The position numbers and the translations under genes were made by a program. Shown here piece by piece: positions 40,638-50,283 of a DNA stretch of 64,000 bases. Every line of letters starts with the position of its first letter. Within the stretch, counting starts at the first letter, position 1. The notes under the pieces were generated by a model. That model ran no database searches. It was not told the DNA's origin and worked only from the letters and a program-made list of their open reading frames with translations. Source of the DNA: Dyella sp. SG609 (GTDB lineage Bacteria; Pseudomonadota; Gammaproteobacteria; Xanthomonadales; Rhodanobacteraceae); contig NZ_JAAZQJ010000003.1 of assembly GCF_012275375.1 (NCBI RefSeq), forward strand, positions 310,001 to 374,000, read 5' to 3'.

Positions 40638-41105
40638 TTACTTCAGCAGCGAACGCAGCATCCACGCCGTCTTCTCATGCTCCTTCAGCCGCCCGGTGAC
40701 CATGTCCGCCGTGCCCTCGTCCCCGGCCGCATCGGCCACCTTGATGGTCTCGCGGGAGGTGTGGGCGGCGATTTCATGCCCCTCGACCAGCTGGCCGACC
40801 ATGTCCTTCCAGTCCGGCACGCCGGCTTCTTCCTTGATGGTGGTGAGTTTGCCGAACTGGCTGTAGGAGCCGGGGGCGAACACGTCCAGGGTGCGGATGC
40901 GCTCGGCCACTTCGTCGGCGGCCAGCCACAGCTCGTTGTACTGGGTCTCGAACATGGCGTGCAGGCTGTTGAACTGCGGGCCGGTGACGTTCCAGTGGAA
41001 GCTGTGGGTCTTCAGGTAGAGGGAGTAGGTGTCCGCCAGCAGCTTGGACAGGTGCTTGGCGACCTGCTCGCGATCTTTCTTGGCAATGCCGATATCGATG
41101 GCCAT
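40638..41105 (-). CDS. dps: DNA starvation/stationary-phase protection protein Dps
   Basis: This 155-residue ferritin-like Dps dodecamer subunit binds DNA and oxidises and stores iron, protecting against peroxide. The inter-subunit ferroxidase residues are visible: His in [15 protein letters not shown] (about 33-47), and Asp/Glu in [13 protein letters not shown] (about 60-72). The C-terminal helix [13 protein letters not shown] is the typical Dps end. Length is normal. The ATG at 41105 has AAGGAG eight bases upstream. It is divergent from hrpA across about 130 bases. Oxidative or stationary-phase control is usual for the family but no specific site was identified. Confidence 0.95.
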   Translation of the reverse strand: MAIDIGIAKKDREQVAKHLSKLLADTYSLYLKTHSFHWNVTGPQFNSLHAMFETQYNELWLAADEVAERIRTLDVFAPGSYSQFGKLTTIKEEAGVPDWKDMVGQLVEGHEIAAHTSRETIKVADAAGDEGTADMVTGRLKEHEKTAWMLRSLLK

Positions 41106-41239
41106 GGCCGTACTCCTTGAGTGATGAAAGTCTGTCGTCGAGCTTAGCGGGGCGTCCCGTTAGGAAGAAATGAATGCTTCCGATGCGCGCGATAGTTGTG
41201 GGCTATGACGGCCGCGCTGCCGGTACAATGTGCGGTCCG

Positions 41240-44200
41240 ATGAGCGACACACCTGCCTCCCGCCCCGTTCCGCCCGATGCCCGTCTGCGCAGCCTGCGCA
41301 AGGCGCTGGACGGCGTTTCCAGCCGCGATTTCGGCCGCTTGCTGGGGCGCTGGCGCGGCCTGTCGCGCCGTGCCGACGACAAGAAGCTGGAGGCGCTGGC
41401 CGGCGACATCGAGCGTTCCGCGGCAAAGCGCCGCGTCCGCGCCGAGGCCAAGCCGGCGATCCGCCTGGACGAATCGCTGCCGATCGCCGCGCGCGCCGAG
41501 GAGATCGTCGAGCTGATCCGCCGCCACCAGGTGGTGGTGATCGCTGGCGAGACCGGCTCCGGCAAGACCACCCAGCTGCCCAAGCTGTGCCTGGCCGCCG
41601 GCCGCGGCGAGGCCGGCATGATCGGCTGCACCCAGCCGCGCCGCCTGGCCGCCCGCTCGGTGGCGCGCCGCGTGGCGGAAGAACTGGGCACCCAGCTCGG
41701 CGACCAGGTCGGTTTCCAGGTGCGCTTCAACGACCAGGTGTCCGAGCGCAGCCTGGTCAAGTTCATGACCGACGGCATCCTGCTGGCCGAGACGCAGGGC
41801 GATCCGTGGCTGTCGGCCTACGACACGATCATCATCGACGAGGCGCACGAGCGCAGCCTCAACATCGATTTCCTGCTGGGTTACTTGAAGCGCCTGGCGG
41901 TGAAGCGGCCGGACCTCAAGATCATCGTCACCTCGGCCACCATCGACACCGCGCGCTTCGCCGAGCATTTCGGCAACGCGCCGGTGGTGTCGGTGGAGGG
42001 CCGCGCCTATCCGGTGGACGTGCGCTGGCGCTCGCTGGACGAACTGGGCGAACGCCGCGGCCGCGACATGCAGCAGGGCGGCGCCGAGCACGTGGCCGCG
42101 GTGCTGGACGAACTCACCCGCGAGGACCCGCGCGGCGACGTGCTGGTGTTCCTGCCCGGCGAGCGCGAGATCCGCGACGCGCACCTGCTGCTGTCGCGCC
42201 GGCAATACCGCGAGACGGAAATCCTGCCGCTGTACGCGCGCTTGTCCGCCGCCGACCAGGACCGCGTGTTCAAGCCCGGCCCCAAGCGCCGCGTGGTGCT
42301 GACCACCAACGTGGCCGAGACCTCGCTGACCGTGCCGCGCATCCGCTACGTGATCGACTCGGGCCTGGCGCGCGTCAAGCGCTACAGCCAGCGCGGCCAG
42401 CTCGAACGCCTGCACGTGGAGCCGGTGTCGCGCGCCGCGGCCGACCAGCGCAAGGGCCGCTGCGGCCGCGTGGGGCCGGGCATCTGCTACCGCCTGTACG
42501 ACGAGGCGGACTACCACGCGCGCGCTGCCTTCACCGACCCGGAGCTGCTGCGCTCCTCGCTGGCCAACGTGATCCTGCGCATGCTGTCGCTGCAGCTGGG
42601 CGAGGTGGACGAGTTCCCGTTCCTGGAGGCGCCGGATCCGCGCGTGGTGGCCGACGGCTATCGGCGCCTGGCCGAGATTTCGGCGATCGACGAGCACAAG
42701 AAGCTGACGCCGGTGGGCCGCACCCTGGCCCGGCTGCCGATCGACGTACAGCTGGCGCGCATGCTGGTGGAAGCCAACCAGCTGGGCAGCCTGCGCGAAC
42801 TGCTGGTGCTGGTGGCCTTCCTCAGCATCCAGGACCCGCGCGAGCGGCCGGCGGATGCGCGGCAGCAGGCGGATCAGGCGCATGCGCAGTTCAGCGATCC
42901 GAAGTCGGATTTCGCCGGTGTGCTGAATCTTTGGCGGGCTTATGACGAGTCGCACAAGGAGCTGACGCAGTCGAAGCTGCGGGATTGGTGTTCGCGCCAT
43001 TTCCTGAGCTTCATGCGGATGCGGGAGTGGCGGGAGCTGCATCGGCAGTTGTTGCTGGTGTCGGAGGAATTAGGGTGGAACCACACTTCGCCCTCTCCCC
43101 TACTGGGTGAGGGGTCACGGGTGCGACAAACTCCATCCGCGCCTCAGGCAAAAAAACACGCTCCGAATAAACCTTCCCGCGAGCCCCGGCCCCTCACCCC
43201 AGCCCTCTCCCCGGAGGGGAGAGGGAGTGACGGTGAGGGTGACGATCAGCGTCTCTACGAAGCCGTGCACCGCAGCCTTCTGGCCGGCCTGCCCACCCAG
43301 GTCGGCCACAAGGACGAAAAAGGCCTCTACCGCGGTACCCGCGAACGCCGCTTCCAGGTGTTCCCCGGCTCGGCCCTGGCGAAAGTGCCGCCGAACTGGA
43401 TCTTCGCCGCGCAGATCCTCGATGTCGGCGGCAAGGTGTGGGGCATGATGTGCGCCCGCGTGGAGCCGCTGTGGATCGAGCAGCAGGCCGCGCATCTGCT
43501 CAAGGCCAGCTGCCGCGACGCGCACTGGTCGCGCAAGCGCGGCACCGTGGTGGCCTACGAGCAGGTGAGCCTGTTCGGCCTGACCCTGGTCGAGCGCCGG
43601 CCGGTCACCTTCCAGCAGCAGGATCCGCCGCTGGCGCACGAGATTTTCCTGCGCGAGGCGCTGGCGCGCGGCGATATCGATGCGCGTGCCGACTTCGTGC
43701 GCGCGAACCTGCGCGTGATGGAGGATGCGCGCGGCATCGAGGCGAAGCAGCGGCGCGAAGGGTTGATCCGGCATGAGGACGATCTCGCCGCCTTCTTCGA
43801 AGGCAAGCTGCCGCAGGACATTGCCAGCAGCCGTGGATTGGATGCGTGGTACAGCCGTGCGCGGCCTACCGAACAGGCGGCATTGCGCTGGTCGCTGGAC
43901 GATGTGATGGCGGGTGGCGCGGGGCTGGATCCGAAAGCCTTTCCTGCTTCGCTGGATATTCCACCGATGACCATGGATGGTCGAGTGCCGCGGGCGCAGG
44001 ATGCGCAGGAGCGGCCGCAGCGTTATCGCCTCGAATACCGCTTCGTCCCCGGCGACGACGCGGACGGCGTCACGTTGCATCTCCCGCTGGCGATGCTCAA
44101 CGCCTTGCCCGCCGCGCGCTGCGAATGGCTGGTCCCCGGCCTGCTCGGCGAAAAGGTCGCCGAACTGATCCGCGGCCTGCCCAAGCCGCTGCGCCGCAAC

Positions 44201-45328
44201 TTCGTGCCGGCGCCGGATTTCGCGCGCGCCTTCGTCGAGGCGGAAGCGCCGCGCGACGAGCCGTTGCCGAAGGCGCTGGCCGCCTTCCTCAAGCGCGCCA
44301 CCGGCGTGGACGTCGCCGCGAACGAATTCGACGCGGCCGCGCTGCCCGCGCATTTCCGCATGCGCTTCCGCCTGCACGACGAGAACGGCCGCACCCTCGC
44401 CGCCGGCCGCGACCTGGCCGCGCTGCGCGGGCAGTGGGAAGGGCAGGCGCGCGAGGCGTTCTCGCGCAAGACCGATCTGGAACTGACCCGCGAGGACGTC
44501 ACCCGCTGGGATTTCGAGGACATCCCGGCCCAGGTGCGTTCCGACGGCGGGTTGATGGCCTTCCCGGCGCTGGTCGACCTGGGCGACGCCGTGGCGCTGC
44601 GCGTGTTCGAGCGCAGCGACGAGGCGCGCGAGGCGCATCGCGGCGGCGTGGTGCGCCTGCTGCGCAACGCGCTGGCCAGCGAGATGAAGCAGGTGCGCCG
44701 CCGGCTGCCGGTGGGCAATCCGCTGGCGCTGAAATACGCGCCGCTGGGCAGCGTCGACAGCCTGCGCGAAGACCTCGCCGAAGGCGGCTTCGCCGATCTG
44801 CTGGAACGCCACGCGCTGGATGCGCGCACCGCCGGTGCGTTCGAAGCCCTGCACACCCAGGCCCACCGCGAGCTGTTCGGCGCGGCGGTGGAGCGGCTGA
44901 AGCTGGCCGAGCCGATCATCGAGGCGCAGGCCGAGCTGAAGCCCTGGCTGGAGCCGCCGCTGATCGGCTTCGCCCGCGCCAGCTACGACGACCTGCGCGA
45001 ACAGCTGGCGCATCTGCTGGAGCCGGGCTTCCTGCGCGAGCTGCCGACCGCGCGGCTGGCGCACTTTCCGCGCTACCTCAAAGCCATGCGCCTGCGCGCC
45101 GAACGCCTGCGCCAGGACCCGGCCAAGGACCAGCAGCGCATGCTGCAGGTGCTGCCGTATTGGCGCGAATACCTCAAGCATCGCGCGGCGGGCGCCGAGC
45201 CGGCCGTGCTGGCGGAGCTGCGCTGGCTGATCGAGGAATGGCGGGTGTCGCTGTTCGCGCAGGAGCTGAAGACGGCCGAACCGGTCTCGGCCAAGCGGCT
45301 GGCGCGGGCGCTGGAAGCGCTGGGCTGA
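41240..45328 (+). CDS. hrpA: ATP-dependent RNA helicase HrpA with in-frame repeat insertion
   Basis: HrpA is a DEAH-box helicase that resolves stalled or colliding ribosomes on mRNA. It has 1362 residues. Motif I is GETGSGKTTQLPK (about 110), motif II DEAH, motif III SAT, and motif VI QRKGRCGRVGPG. The HA2/OB and long DUF3418 C-terminal regions follow. The distinctive feature is an extra segment of about 55 residues at about 615-670, containing PLTPALSPEGRG. It is encoded exactly by a family B repeat at 43088-43248, which keeps the frame open. The segment divides GWN from DDQRLYEAVHRSLLAGLPTQ, where relatives run continuously. The ATG at 41240 fits the family N-terminus. Confidence 0.92.
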   Translation: MSDTPASRPVPPDARLRSLRKALDGVSSRDFGRLLGRWRGLSRRADDKKLEALAGDIERSAAKRRVRAEAKPAIRLDESLPIAARAEEIVELIRRHQVVVIAGETGSGKTTQLPKLCLAAGRGEAGMIGCTQPRRLAARSVARRVAEELGTQLGDQVGFQVRFNDQVSERSLVKFMTDGILLAETQGDPWLSAYDTIIIDEAHERSLNIDFLLGYLKRLAVKRPDLKIIVTSATIDTARFAEHFGNAPVVSVEGRAYPVDVRWRSLDELGERRGRDMQQGGAEHVAAVLDELTREDPRGDVLVFLPGEREIRDAHLLLSRRQYRETEILPLYARLSAADQDRVFKPGPKRRVVLTTNVAETSLTVPRIRYVIDSGLARVKRYSQRGQLERLHVEPVSRAAADQRKGRCGRVGPGICYRLYDEADYHARAAFTDPELLRSSLANVILRMLSLQLGEVDEFPFLEAPDPRVVADGYRRLAEISAIDEHKKLTPVGRTLARLPIDVQLARMLVEANQLGSLRELLVLVAFLSIQDPRERPADARQQADQAHAQFSDPKSDFAGVLNLWRAYDESHKELTQSKLRDWCSRHFLSFMRMREWRELHRQLLLVSEELGWNHTSPSPLLGEGSRVRQTPSAPQAKKHAPNKPSREPRPLTPALSPEGRGSDGEGDDQRLYEAVHRSLLAGLPTQVGHKDEKGLYRGTRERRFQVFPGSALAKVPPNWIFAAQILDVGGKVWGMMCARVEPLWIEQQAAHLLKASCRDAHWSRKRGTVVAYEQVSLFGLTLVERRPVTFQQQDPPLAHEIFLREALARGDIDARADFVRANLRVMEDARGIEAKQRREGLIRHEDDLAAFFEGKLPQDIASSRGLDAWYSRARPTEQAALRWSLDDVMAGGAGLDPKAFPASLDIPPMTMDGRVPRAQDAQERPQRYRLEYRFVPGDDADGVTLHLPLAMLNALPAARCEWLVPGLLGEKVAELIRGLPKPLRRNFVPAPDFARAFVEAEAPRDEPLPKALAAFLKRATGVDVAANEFDAAALPAHFRMRFRLHDENGRTLAAGRDLAALRGQWEGQAREAFSRKTDLELTREDVTRWDFEDIPAQVRSDGGLMAFPALVDLGDAVALRVFERSDEAREAHRGGVVRLLRNALASEMKQVRRRLPVGNPLALKYAPLGSVDSLREDLAEGGFADLLERHALDARTAGAFEALHTQAHRELFGAAVERLKLAEPIIEAQAELKPWLEPPLIGFARASYDDLREQLAHLLEPGFLRELPTARLAHFPRYLKAMRLRAERLRQDPAKDQQRMLQVLPYWREYLKHRAAGAEPAVLAELRWLIEEWRVSLFAQELKTAEPVSAKRLARALEALG
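43088..43248. repeat. family B repeat inside hrpA
   Basis: The arms are ccctctcccctactgggtga and ccctcaccccagccctctcc then ccggaggggagagggagtga, with about 70 bases between. It reads through in frame in hrpA as a Pro/Ser/Gly-rich peptide with no stop. This is the only copy in the window lying wholly within a gene. Confidence 0.85.
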
Positions 45329-45378
45329 AACGCGGGCGCAGGCCCTAGAATGAGCGCATCCGCTTAAGGACGTCCCGC

Positions 45379-47514
45379 GTGGTCCAAGCCGCCCCCACCG
45401 CAGCACCCAGCCTGGCCCAGTGGCGCGACCGCGCCGCCGCGCCGGCGCCCGTGCTGGCGCAGGCGCTGCAGGCCTGCGCCGGGCATGCGCTGCGCGAAGC
45501 CGAATGCGTGGACGTGCTCGACCTGCTGGCCATGCTCGGCTGCGATGCGCAGACCCAGGCCGCGGCGCTGTGGTTCGAGCTGGCGCGGGTCAAGCCCGAA
45601 GCCTGGGCCGCCATCGAACCCACCCTGGCGCCGGAACTGCAGCGCCTGGTGCAGGGCCAGCTGGCGGCGGAGAAGGTCTGGGCGCTGCATGCCCAGCAGG
45701 CGCCGCAGAGCGGCTCGGAAGGCCTGCGCCGGCTGCTGCTGGCGATCATCCGCGACCTGCGCGTGGTGTTCGTGCTGCTGGCGCGGCAGCTGGCGCGCAT
45801 GCGCGGCGCCGGCGCGCTGGCCGAAGCGGAGCGGGTGGAACTGGCGCGGCTGACCCGCGACATCCACGCGCCGCTGGCCAACCGCCTCGGCATCTGGCAG
45901 CTGAAGTGGGAGCTGGAAGACCTGGCCTTCCGCTATCTGCAGCCGGACACCTATCGCCGCATTGCCAGGCTGCTGGACGAGCGGCGCACCGACCGCGAGA
46001 GCTTTATCCGCGAATCGCTGCACCAGCTGCGGCGCTCGCTCGACGCCGCCGGCATCCGCGCCGAGCTGGCCGGGCGGCCCAAGCACATCTATTCCATCTG
46101 GAAAAAGATGCAGCGCAAATCGCTGGAGTTCTCCGACCTGTACGACATCCGCGCGGTCCGCGTGCTGGTCGACAGCGTGGCGGACTGCTACGGCGCGCTC
46201 GGCGTGGTGCATACGCTGTGGCCGCACCTGCCGGGCGAATTCGACGACTACATCGCGCGGCCCAAGGGCAACGACTACCGCTCGCTGCACACCGCGGTGA
46301 TCGGCCCGCACGGCAAGACGCTGGAAGTGCAGATCCGCACGCACGAGATGCACCGCGTCAACGAGCTGGGCGTGGCCGCGCACTGGCGCTACAAGGAAGG
46401 CGGCAGCGCTGACAGCGAGTTCGAGGCGAAGATCGCCTGGATGCGCCGCCTGCTGGAACCGAAGGCCGAGAGCGAAGGCGACCTGGCCGCGGAACTGCAT
46501 ACGGAGCTGATGGAAGACCGCGTCTACGTGCTCACCCCGCGTGGCGAAGTGGTCGACCTGCCGCGCGGCGCCACCGTGCTGGATTTCGCCTATCACGTGC
46601 ACACCGAAGTGGGCCATCGCTGCCGCGGCGCCAAGGTGAACGGACGCATCGTGCCGCTCACCCACCAGCCGCACAGCGGCGATCGCATCGAGATTCTTAC
46701 CGCCAAGCTGGGCGATCCGAGCCGCGACTGGCTGTCCGCGCATCACGGCTACCTCAACACCTCGCGCGCCCGCGAAAAGGTGCGCGCCTGGTTCCGCCGC
46801 AGCGCGCACGACGCCAACCTCGCCGCCGGGCGCGCGATGTTCGAGCGCGAACTGAAGCGCCTCGCGCTGGCCGCGCCGGATCTCAGCAAGCTGCCGGCGC
46901 ATTTCCATCTCAAGCAGCTGGACGACGTGCTGGTGGCGCTGGCGCTGGGCGAGATCACGCCGGGCCAGATCGCCCGCGTGCTGCAGGAAGCCGAGACGCC
47001 GCCGGTGGAGATGACCCAGTCGCAGCTGCCGGTGGCTTCGCGCCACAGCACGCTCGATCACAGCGCGCTGAGCATCGAAGGCGTGGGCAACCTGCTCACC
47101 ACCCTGGCGCGCTGCTGCCAGCCGCTGCCGGGCGACCCGGTGCGCGGCTTCGTCACGCGCGGGCGCGGGGTGTCGGTGCATCGCGCCGATTGCTCCAGCC
47201 TGGCGCGGCTGGCGCGGCGCGATCCGGACCGGGTGATCGAGGTGGAGTGGGGCAAGGCCGCGGCCCAGGCCTATGAAGTGGACGTGGAAATCCGCGGCTA
47301 CGATCGCAAGGGCTTGCAGAAGGACGTGACCAGCGTGATCAGCAACGCCGGCACCCACATCATCGCCTCGTCCAGCCGGGTGTTCGTGCGCACCGGCGAG
47401 GTGGAAATGCGCTTCACCCTGCGCGTGCGCGATTTCGAGCAGCTCTCCACCCTGCTGGCCCGCGTGGCGGCCCTGCCGAACGTGGCGGACGCCAGGCGTG
47501 TGGGCGGCGGCTGA
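45379..47514 (+). CDS. relA: (p)ppGpp synthetase RelA
   Basis: RelA makes (p)ppGpp from ATP and GDP/GTP on ribosomes carrying uncharged tRNA. It has 711 residues. The N-terminal hydrolase-like region is degenerate (no HD pair seen), which distinguishes it from SpoT. The synthetase domain has RPKHIYSIWKKM, LYDIRAVRVLVD and KGNDYRSLHTAVIGP, with the EVQIRT motif. A TGS domain follows (VYVLTPRGEVVDLPRGATVLDFAYHVH), then the zinc-finger-like helical region and a C-terminal ACT domain (VEIRGYDRKGLQKDVTSVI). The start is a GTG, 50 bases after hrpA; no better ATG is near. Confidence 0.93.
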   Translation: MVQAAPTAAPSLAQWRDRAAAPAPVLAQALQACAGHALREAECVDVLDLLAMLGCDAQTQAAALWFELARVKPEAWAAIEPTLAPELQRLVQGQLAAEKVWALHAQQAPQSGSEGLRRLLLAIIRDLRVVFVLLARQLARMRGAGALAEAERVELARLTRDIHAPLANRLGIWQLKWELEDLAFRYLQPDTYRRIARLLDERRTDRESFIRESLHQLRRSLDAAGIRAELAGRPKHIYSIWKKMQRKSLEFSDLYDIRAVRVLVDSVADCYGALGVVHTLWPHLPGEFDDYIARPKGNDYRSLHTAVIGPHGKTLEVQIRTHEMHRVNELGVAAHWRYKEGGSADSEFEAKIAWMRRLLEPKAESEGDLAAELHTELMEDRVYVLTPRGEVVDLPRGATVLDFAYHVHTEVGHRCRGAKVNGRIVPLTHQPHSGDRIEILTAKLGDPSRDWLSAHHGYLNTSRAREKVRAWFRRSAHDANLAAGRAMFERELKRLALAAPDLSKLPAHFHLKQLDDVLVALALGEITPGQIARVLQEAETPPVEMTQSQLPVASRHSTLDHSALSIEGVGNLLTTLARCCQPLPGDPVRGFVTRGRGVSVHRADCSSLARLARRDPDRVIEVEWGKAAAQAYEVDVEIRGYDRKGLQKDVTSVISNAGTHIIASSSRVFVRTGEVEMRFTLRVRDFEQLSTLLARVAALPNVADARRVGGG

Positions 47515-47600
47515 AGCCTGCCTTTTCGGCGCGGCGGCAGGCACGCGGCGGCGCCATGGCGCGGTGCTAAGCTCCCGCGGTCGAAACGATTGCGTGGACC

Positions 47601-49310
47601 ATGAGCGGACGCAGAGACCAGCACGAATCCGATCCGCAGGGGCGCACGGAACCCACCCTGGGCAACCTCGATCAGCTCGACGCCGCCGATGCGCGCGACA
47701 CGCGCAAACCGGACGACGGCCTGCCCAAGGTGACCGTGGATGCCGGCCAGCGCCGCGCCCATGCGAACGAAGGCCGCGCCGCGCGCGAGTCGCGCGCATC
47801 CTCCAAGCGCGGCTGGCTATGGCCGCTGCTGCTGCTGGTGGCGATCGGCGTCGGCGTCACTTTCTATCTGGAACAGGACCGCGTGCGCGGCCTGTTGCCC
47901 ACCACGGAACTCAACGACGTGCTCGGCCGCGCCGAACAGGCGCTGCACGACGGCCGCCTGGACGGCAACGACGGCACCAGCGCGCGCGAACTGTTCGAAG
48001 CGGCGCGCGCACTGGAACCGGACAACGACCGCGCCCGCGACGGCCTGCGCAAGGTCGGCCTGGCCGAAGTGGCCAAGGCGGATGCCGCGCTGGCCGCCGG
48101 CAAGCCGGACGAAGCGGAGCAGGCCACCAATGCCGCGCGCGAACTGCTCGGCGGCGGCAGCGACGTGGACCGCCTGAGCCAGGCGATCGCCAAGGCGCGT
48201 GGCGCCAGCTTCGAAGCCGGCACCCTGGTCGACCAGGCGCAGCAGGCCATGAGCGACGGCCGCCCGGCCGATGCCGGCGCGCTGTACAAGCGCATCCTCG
48301 CCGCCGACCCCGGCAATGCGGTGGCTTCGCATGGGCTGGACAAGGTGGGCGACGCGCTGGCCGCGCAGGCGCACAAGGAAATCGACGCCGGCGACCGCGC
48401 CGCCGCCAGCGCCAGCGTCGACCGCCTCGCCGCGCTGCTGCCCAACTACGGCGAGCTGCCTTCGCTGCGCGCCGCGCTGGTGCAGGACCAGAAGGAAGAC
48501 GACGGCCAGCTGTCCGAGGCGATCCGCCTGGGCCAGGCCGCGCTGCGCGCGGGCCGCATCAGCGGCAACGGCAGCGATACCGCGCTGGCGCATTTCAAGG
48601 ACGCGCTGGCGCTGGATCCGGACAACGCCCAGGCCAAGGCCGGGCTGGGCCAGGTGGCGCAGGCGCTGGTGGTGCAGGCCAATGCCGCGCAGGACAGCGG
48701 CGACACGGCCCAGGCCAGCCGCCTGCTGGACCAGGCCGCCGAGCTGGCGCCGAAATCGGCCGAGCTGGCCGCGGCGCGCGCGCATCTGAACGACACCGCG
48801 CACCGCCCCGGCGAGGGCGTGGTGCCCGGCGCGCTGCCGCAGGCGGATGCGCAGGCCGAACTCACCCCGCAGCAGAACGCCGAGCTGGCGCGCCTGGTGC
48901 GCCAGGCCGAAGCGGCTGCGCGCAACGGCAACGTGATGCTGCCGCCCGGCGACAGCGCCTACGACCTGTATCGCCGCGCGCTGGCCATCGACGGCAATAA
49001 CGAGGCCGCGCGCCGCGGCCTGCAGGAGCTGCCGGCGACGGTGGTGCAGCAGTTCAACCAGGCGCTGTCCAACGGCAACCTGCAGCAGGCCGGCGAGCGC
49101 CTCAACGATCTCGGCGACCTGGCGCCCGGCGAAGCCGGCCAGGCGGAACTGCGCCAGCGGCTGGCCAATGCGTGGATGGATCAGGCGGAAGAACGCCTTT
49201 CCGGCGGCGACCGCCCCGCCGCCGCGCAGGCGCTGGACCACGCGCGCAAGCTGGCGCCGGGCAATCCGCGGCTGAGCAGCATCACCGCGCGCCTGCAGGC
49301 CGGCGGCTGA
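47601..49310 (+). CDS. membrane-anchored TPR-repeat protein
   Basis: This 569-residue protein has no named family that I recognise. It has a cytoplasmic charged region (residues 1-70), one membrane segment at about 71-88 (WLWPLLLLVAIGVGVTFYL), then a periplasmic region of about 480 residues. That region is built from tetratricopeptide-like helical pairs, with recurrent A-x2-L-x-P-x-N/D repeats such as ALEPDNDRARDGL, AADPGNAVASHGL and ALDPDNAQAKAGL. Such proteins scaffold envelope complexes. The protein is very rich in Ala. It follows relA by about 86 bases and precedes the epimerase gene by about 11. Partner and role are unknown. Confidence 0.78.
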   Translation: MSGRRDQHESDPQGRTEPTLGNLDQLDAADARDTRKPDDGLPKVTVDAGQRRAHANEGRAARESRASSKRGWLWPLLLLVAIGVGVTFYLEQDRVRGLLPTTELNDVLGRAEQALHDGRLDGNDGTSARELFEAARALEPDNDRARDGLRKVGLAEVAKADAALAAGKPDEAEQATNAARELLGGGSDVDRLSQAIAKARGASFEAGTLVDQAQQAMSDGRPADAGALYKRILAADPGNAVASHGLDKVGDALAAQAHKEIDAGDRAAASASVDRLAALLPNYGELPSLRAALVQDQKEDDGQLSEAIRLGQAALRAGRISGNGSDTALAHFKDALALDPDNAQAKAGLGQVAQALVVQANAAQDSGDTAQASRLLDQAAELAPKSAELAAARAHLNDTAHRPGEGVVPGALPQADAQAELTPQQNAELARLVRQAEAAARNGNVMLPPGDSAYDLYRRALAIDGNNEAARRGLQELPATVVQQFNQALSNGNLQQAGERLNDLGDLAPGEAGQAELRQRLANAWMDQAEERLSGGDRPAAAQALDHARKLAPGNPRLSSITARLQAGG

Positions 49311-49321
49311 GCCTTATCTGC

Positions 49322-50167
49322 ATGCGTGTCCTCGTCTTCGGCGCCAGCAGCCAGATCGGGCATTTCCTGCTGCCGCGCCTGCGCGAGCGCGGCGCGGACG
49401 TAGTGGCGGTGAGCCGCCGCGCGCGCGACGGCGCGGGCGTGACCTGGCTGCGGGGCGATCTGCCGCACGACGTGCCGGCGATCGGCGAGATCGCGGCCAT
49501 TGTGAGCTTCGGCCCCCTGCAGGGGCTGGCCGACTGGCTGCTCGGCGCCACGTTCGAAGGCGCGCCGCGGGTGATCGCCACCAGTTCGATGAGCGCGGAA
49601 AGCAAGCGCGAATCCGCGGTGCTGGCCGAGCGCGCGCTGTCGCGCCAGCTGCGCGATGCGGAAGCGGCGCTGGCGGCGATCTGCGAGCGCCGCGGCTGCG
49701 CCTGGACGGTGTTCCGGCCCACCCTGGTGTACGGCGCCGGCCTGGACAAGAGCCTTACCCCGATCGCCCGCCGCGCCGTGCGCACGCGGGTGTTTCCGCT
49801 GCCGGCCGGGCGCGGCCAGCGCCAGCCGGTACATGCGGACGATATCGCCCAGGCCGTGCTGGCCGCGCTGGATACGCCGCTGGCCGCCGGCAAGGTGATC
49901 CCGCTGGGCGGCGGCGAGCGGCTGCATGCCGGCGAGATGTTCGCCCGCGTGCGGCGCAGCCTGCCGGTGGCCACGCTGCCGGTACCTCTGCCGGCCTGGC
50001 TGCTGCGGCTGGGCCGCCATGCGGTGCCGCGCCTGCGCGGACCGCTGGCGCGGCTGGAGAGCGACCTGATCGCCGACAACAGCGCCGTGCAGCAGCTGCT
50101 GGGCATTTCGCCGCGGCCGTTCCGGCCGGATGCGGCGTGCTGGGGCATGGCAGACCGCCAGGCGTAG
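49322..50167 (+). CDS. NAD(P)-dependent epimerase/reductase-like protein
   Basis: This 281-residue Rossmann-fold protein of the extended SDR (NAD-dependent epimerase) type has the nucleotide motif VFGASSQIGHFLLPRL (GxxxxxG, residues 5-20). The region FRPTLVYGAGLDKSLTPIA (about residues 139-157) follows the usual RPTLVYGPG pattern, including the Tyr. It may act as an oxidoreductase or epimerase on a nucleotide-sugar or isoprenoid-linked substrate; I cannot choose. The ATG at 49322 is ten bases after the TPR gene, so they are probably cotranscribed. Its TAG stop is the TAG of an adjacent family A repeat (gcgTAGgttgggg). Confidence 0.8.
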   Translation: MRVLVFGASSQIGHFLLPRLRERGADVVAVSRRARDGAGVTWLRGDLPHDVPAIGEIAAIVSFGPLQGLADWLLGATFEGAPRVIATSSMSAESKRESAVLAERALSRQLRDAEAALAAICERRGCAWTVFRPTLVYGAGLDKSLTPIARRAVRTRVFPLPAGRGQRQPVHADDIAQAVLAALDTPLAAGKVIPLGGGERLHAGEMFARVRRSLPVATLPVPLPAWLLRLGRHAVPRLRGPLARLESDLIADNSAVQQLLGISPRPFRPDAACWGMADRQA

Positions 50168-50200
50168 GTTGGGGTTCGCCTGCGGCTCACCCCAACCTAC
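50164..50200. repeat. minimal GTAGGTTGGGG palindromic repeat (family A)
   Basis: It has one pair of arms only, GTAGGTTGGGGTTCGCC and its near inverse, without the inner copy. It contains the stop codon of the preceding gene. Confidence 0.85.
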
Positions 50201-50283
50201 GCCCGGATCCGGCCGTTTGCGTTCATATGCGCGCCGGGAAGCACCCCCTATGATCGTCCCCTTACCGTTCAGGATTCCCCCCG

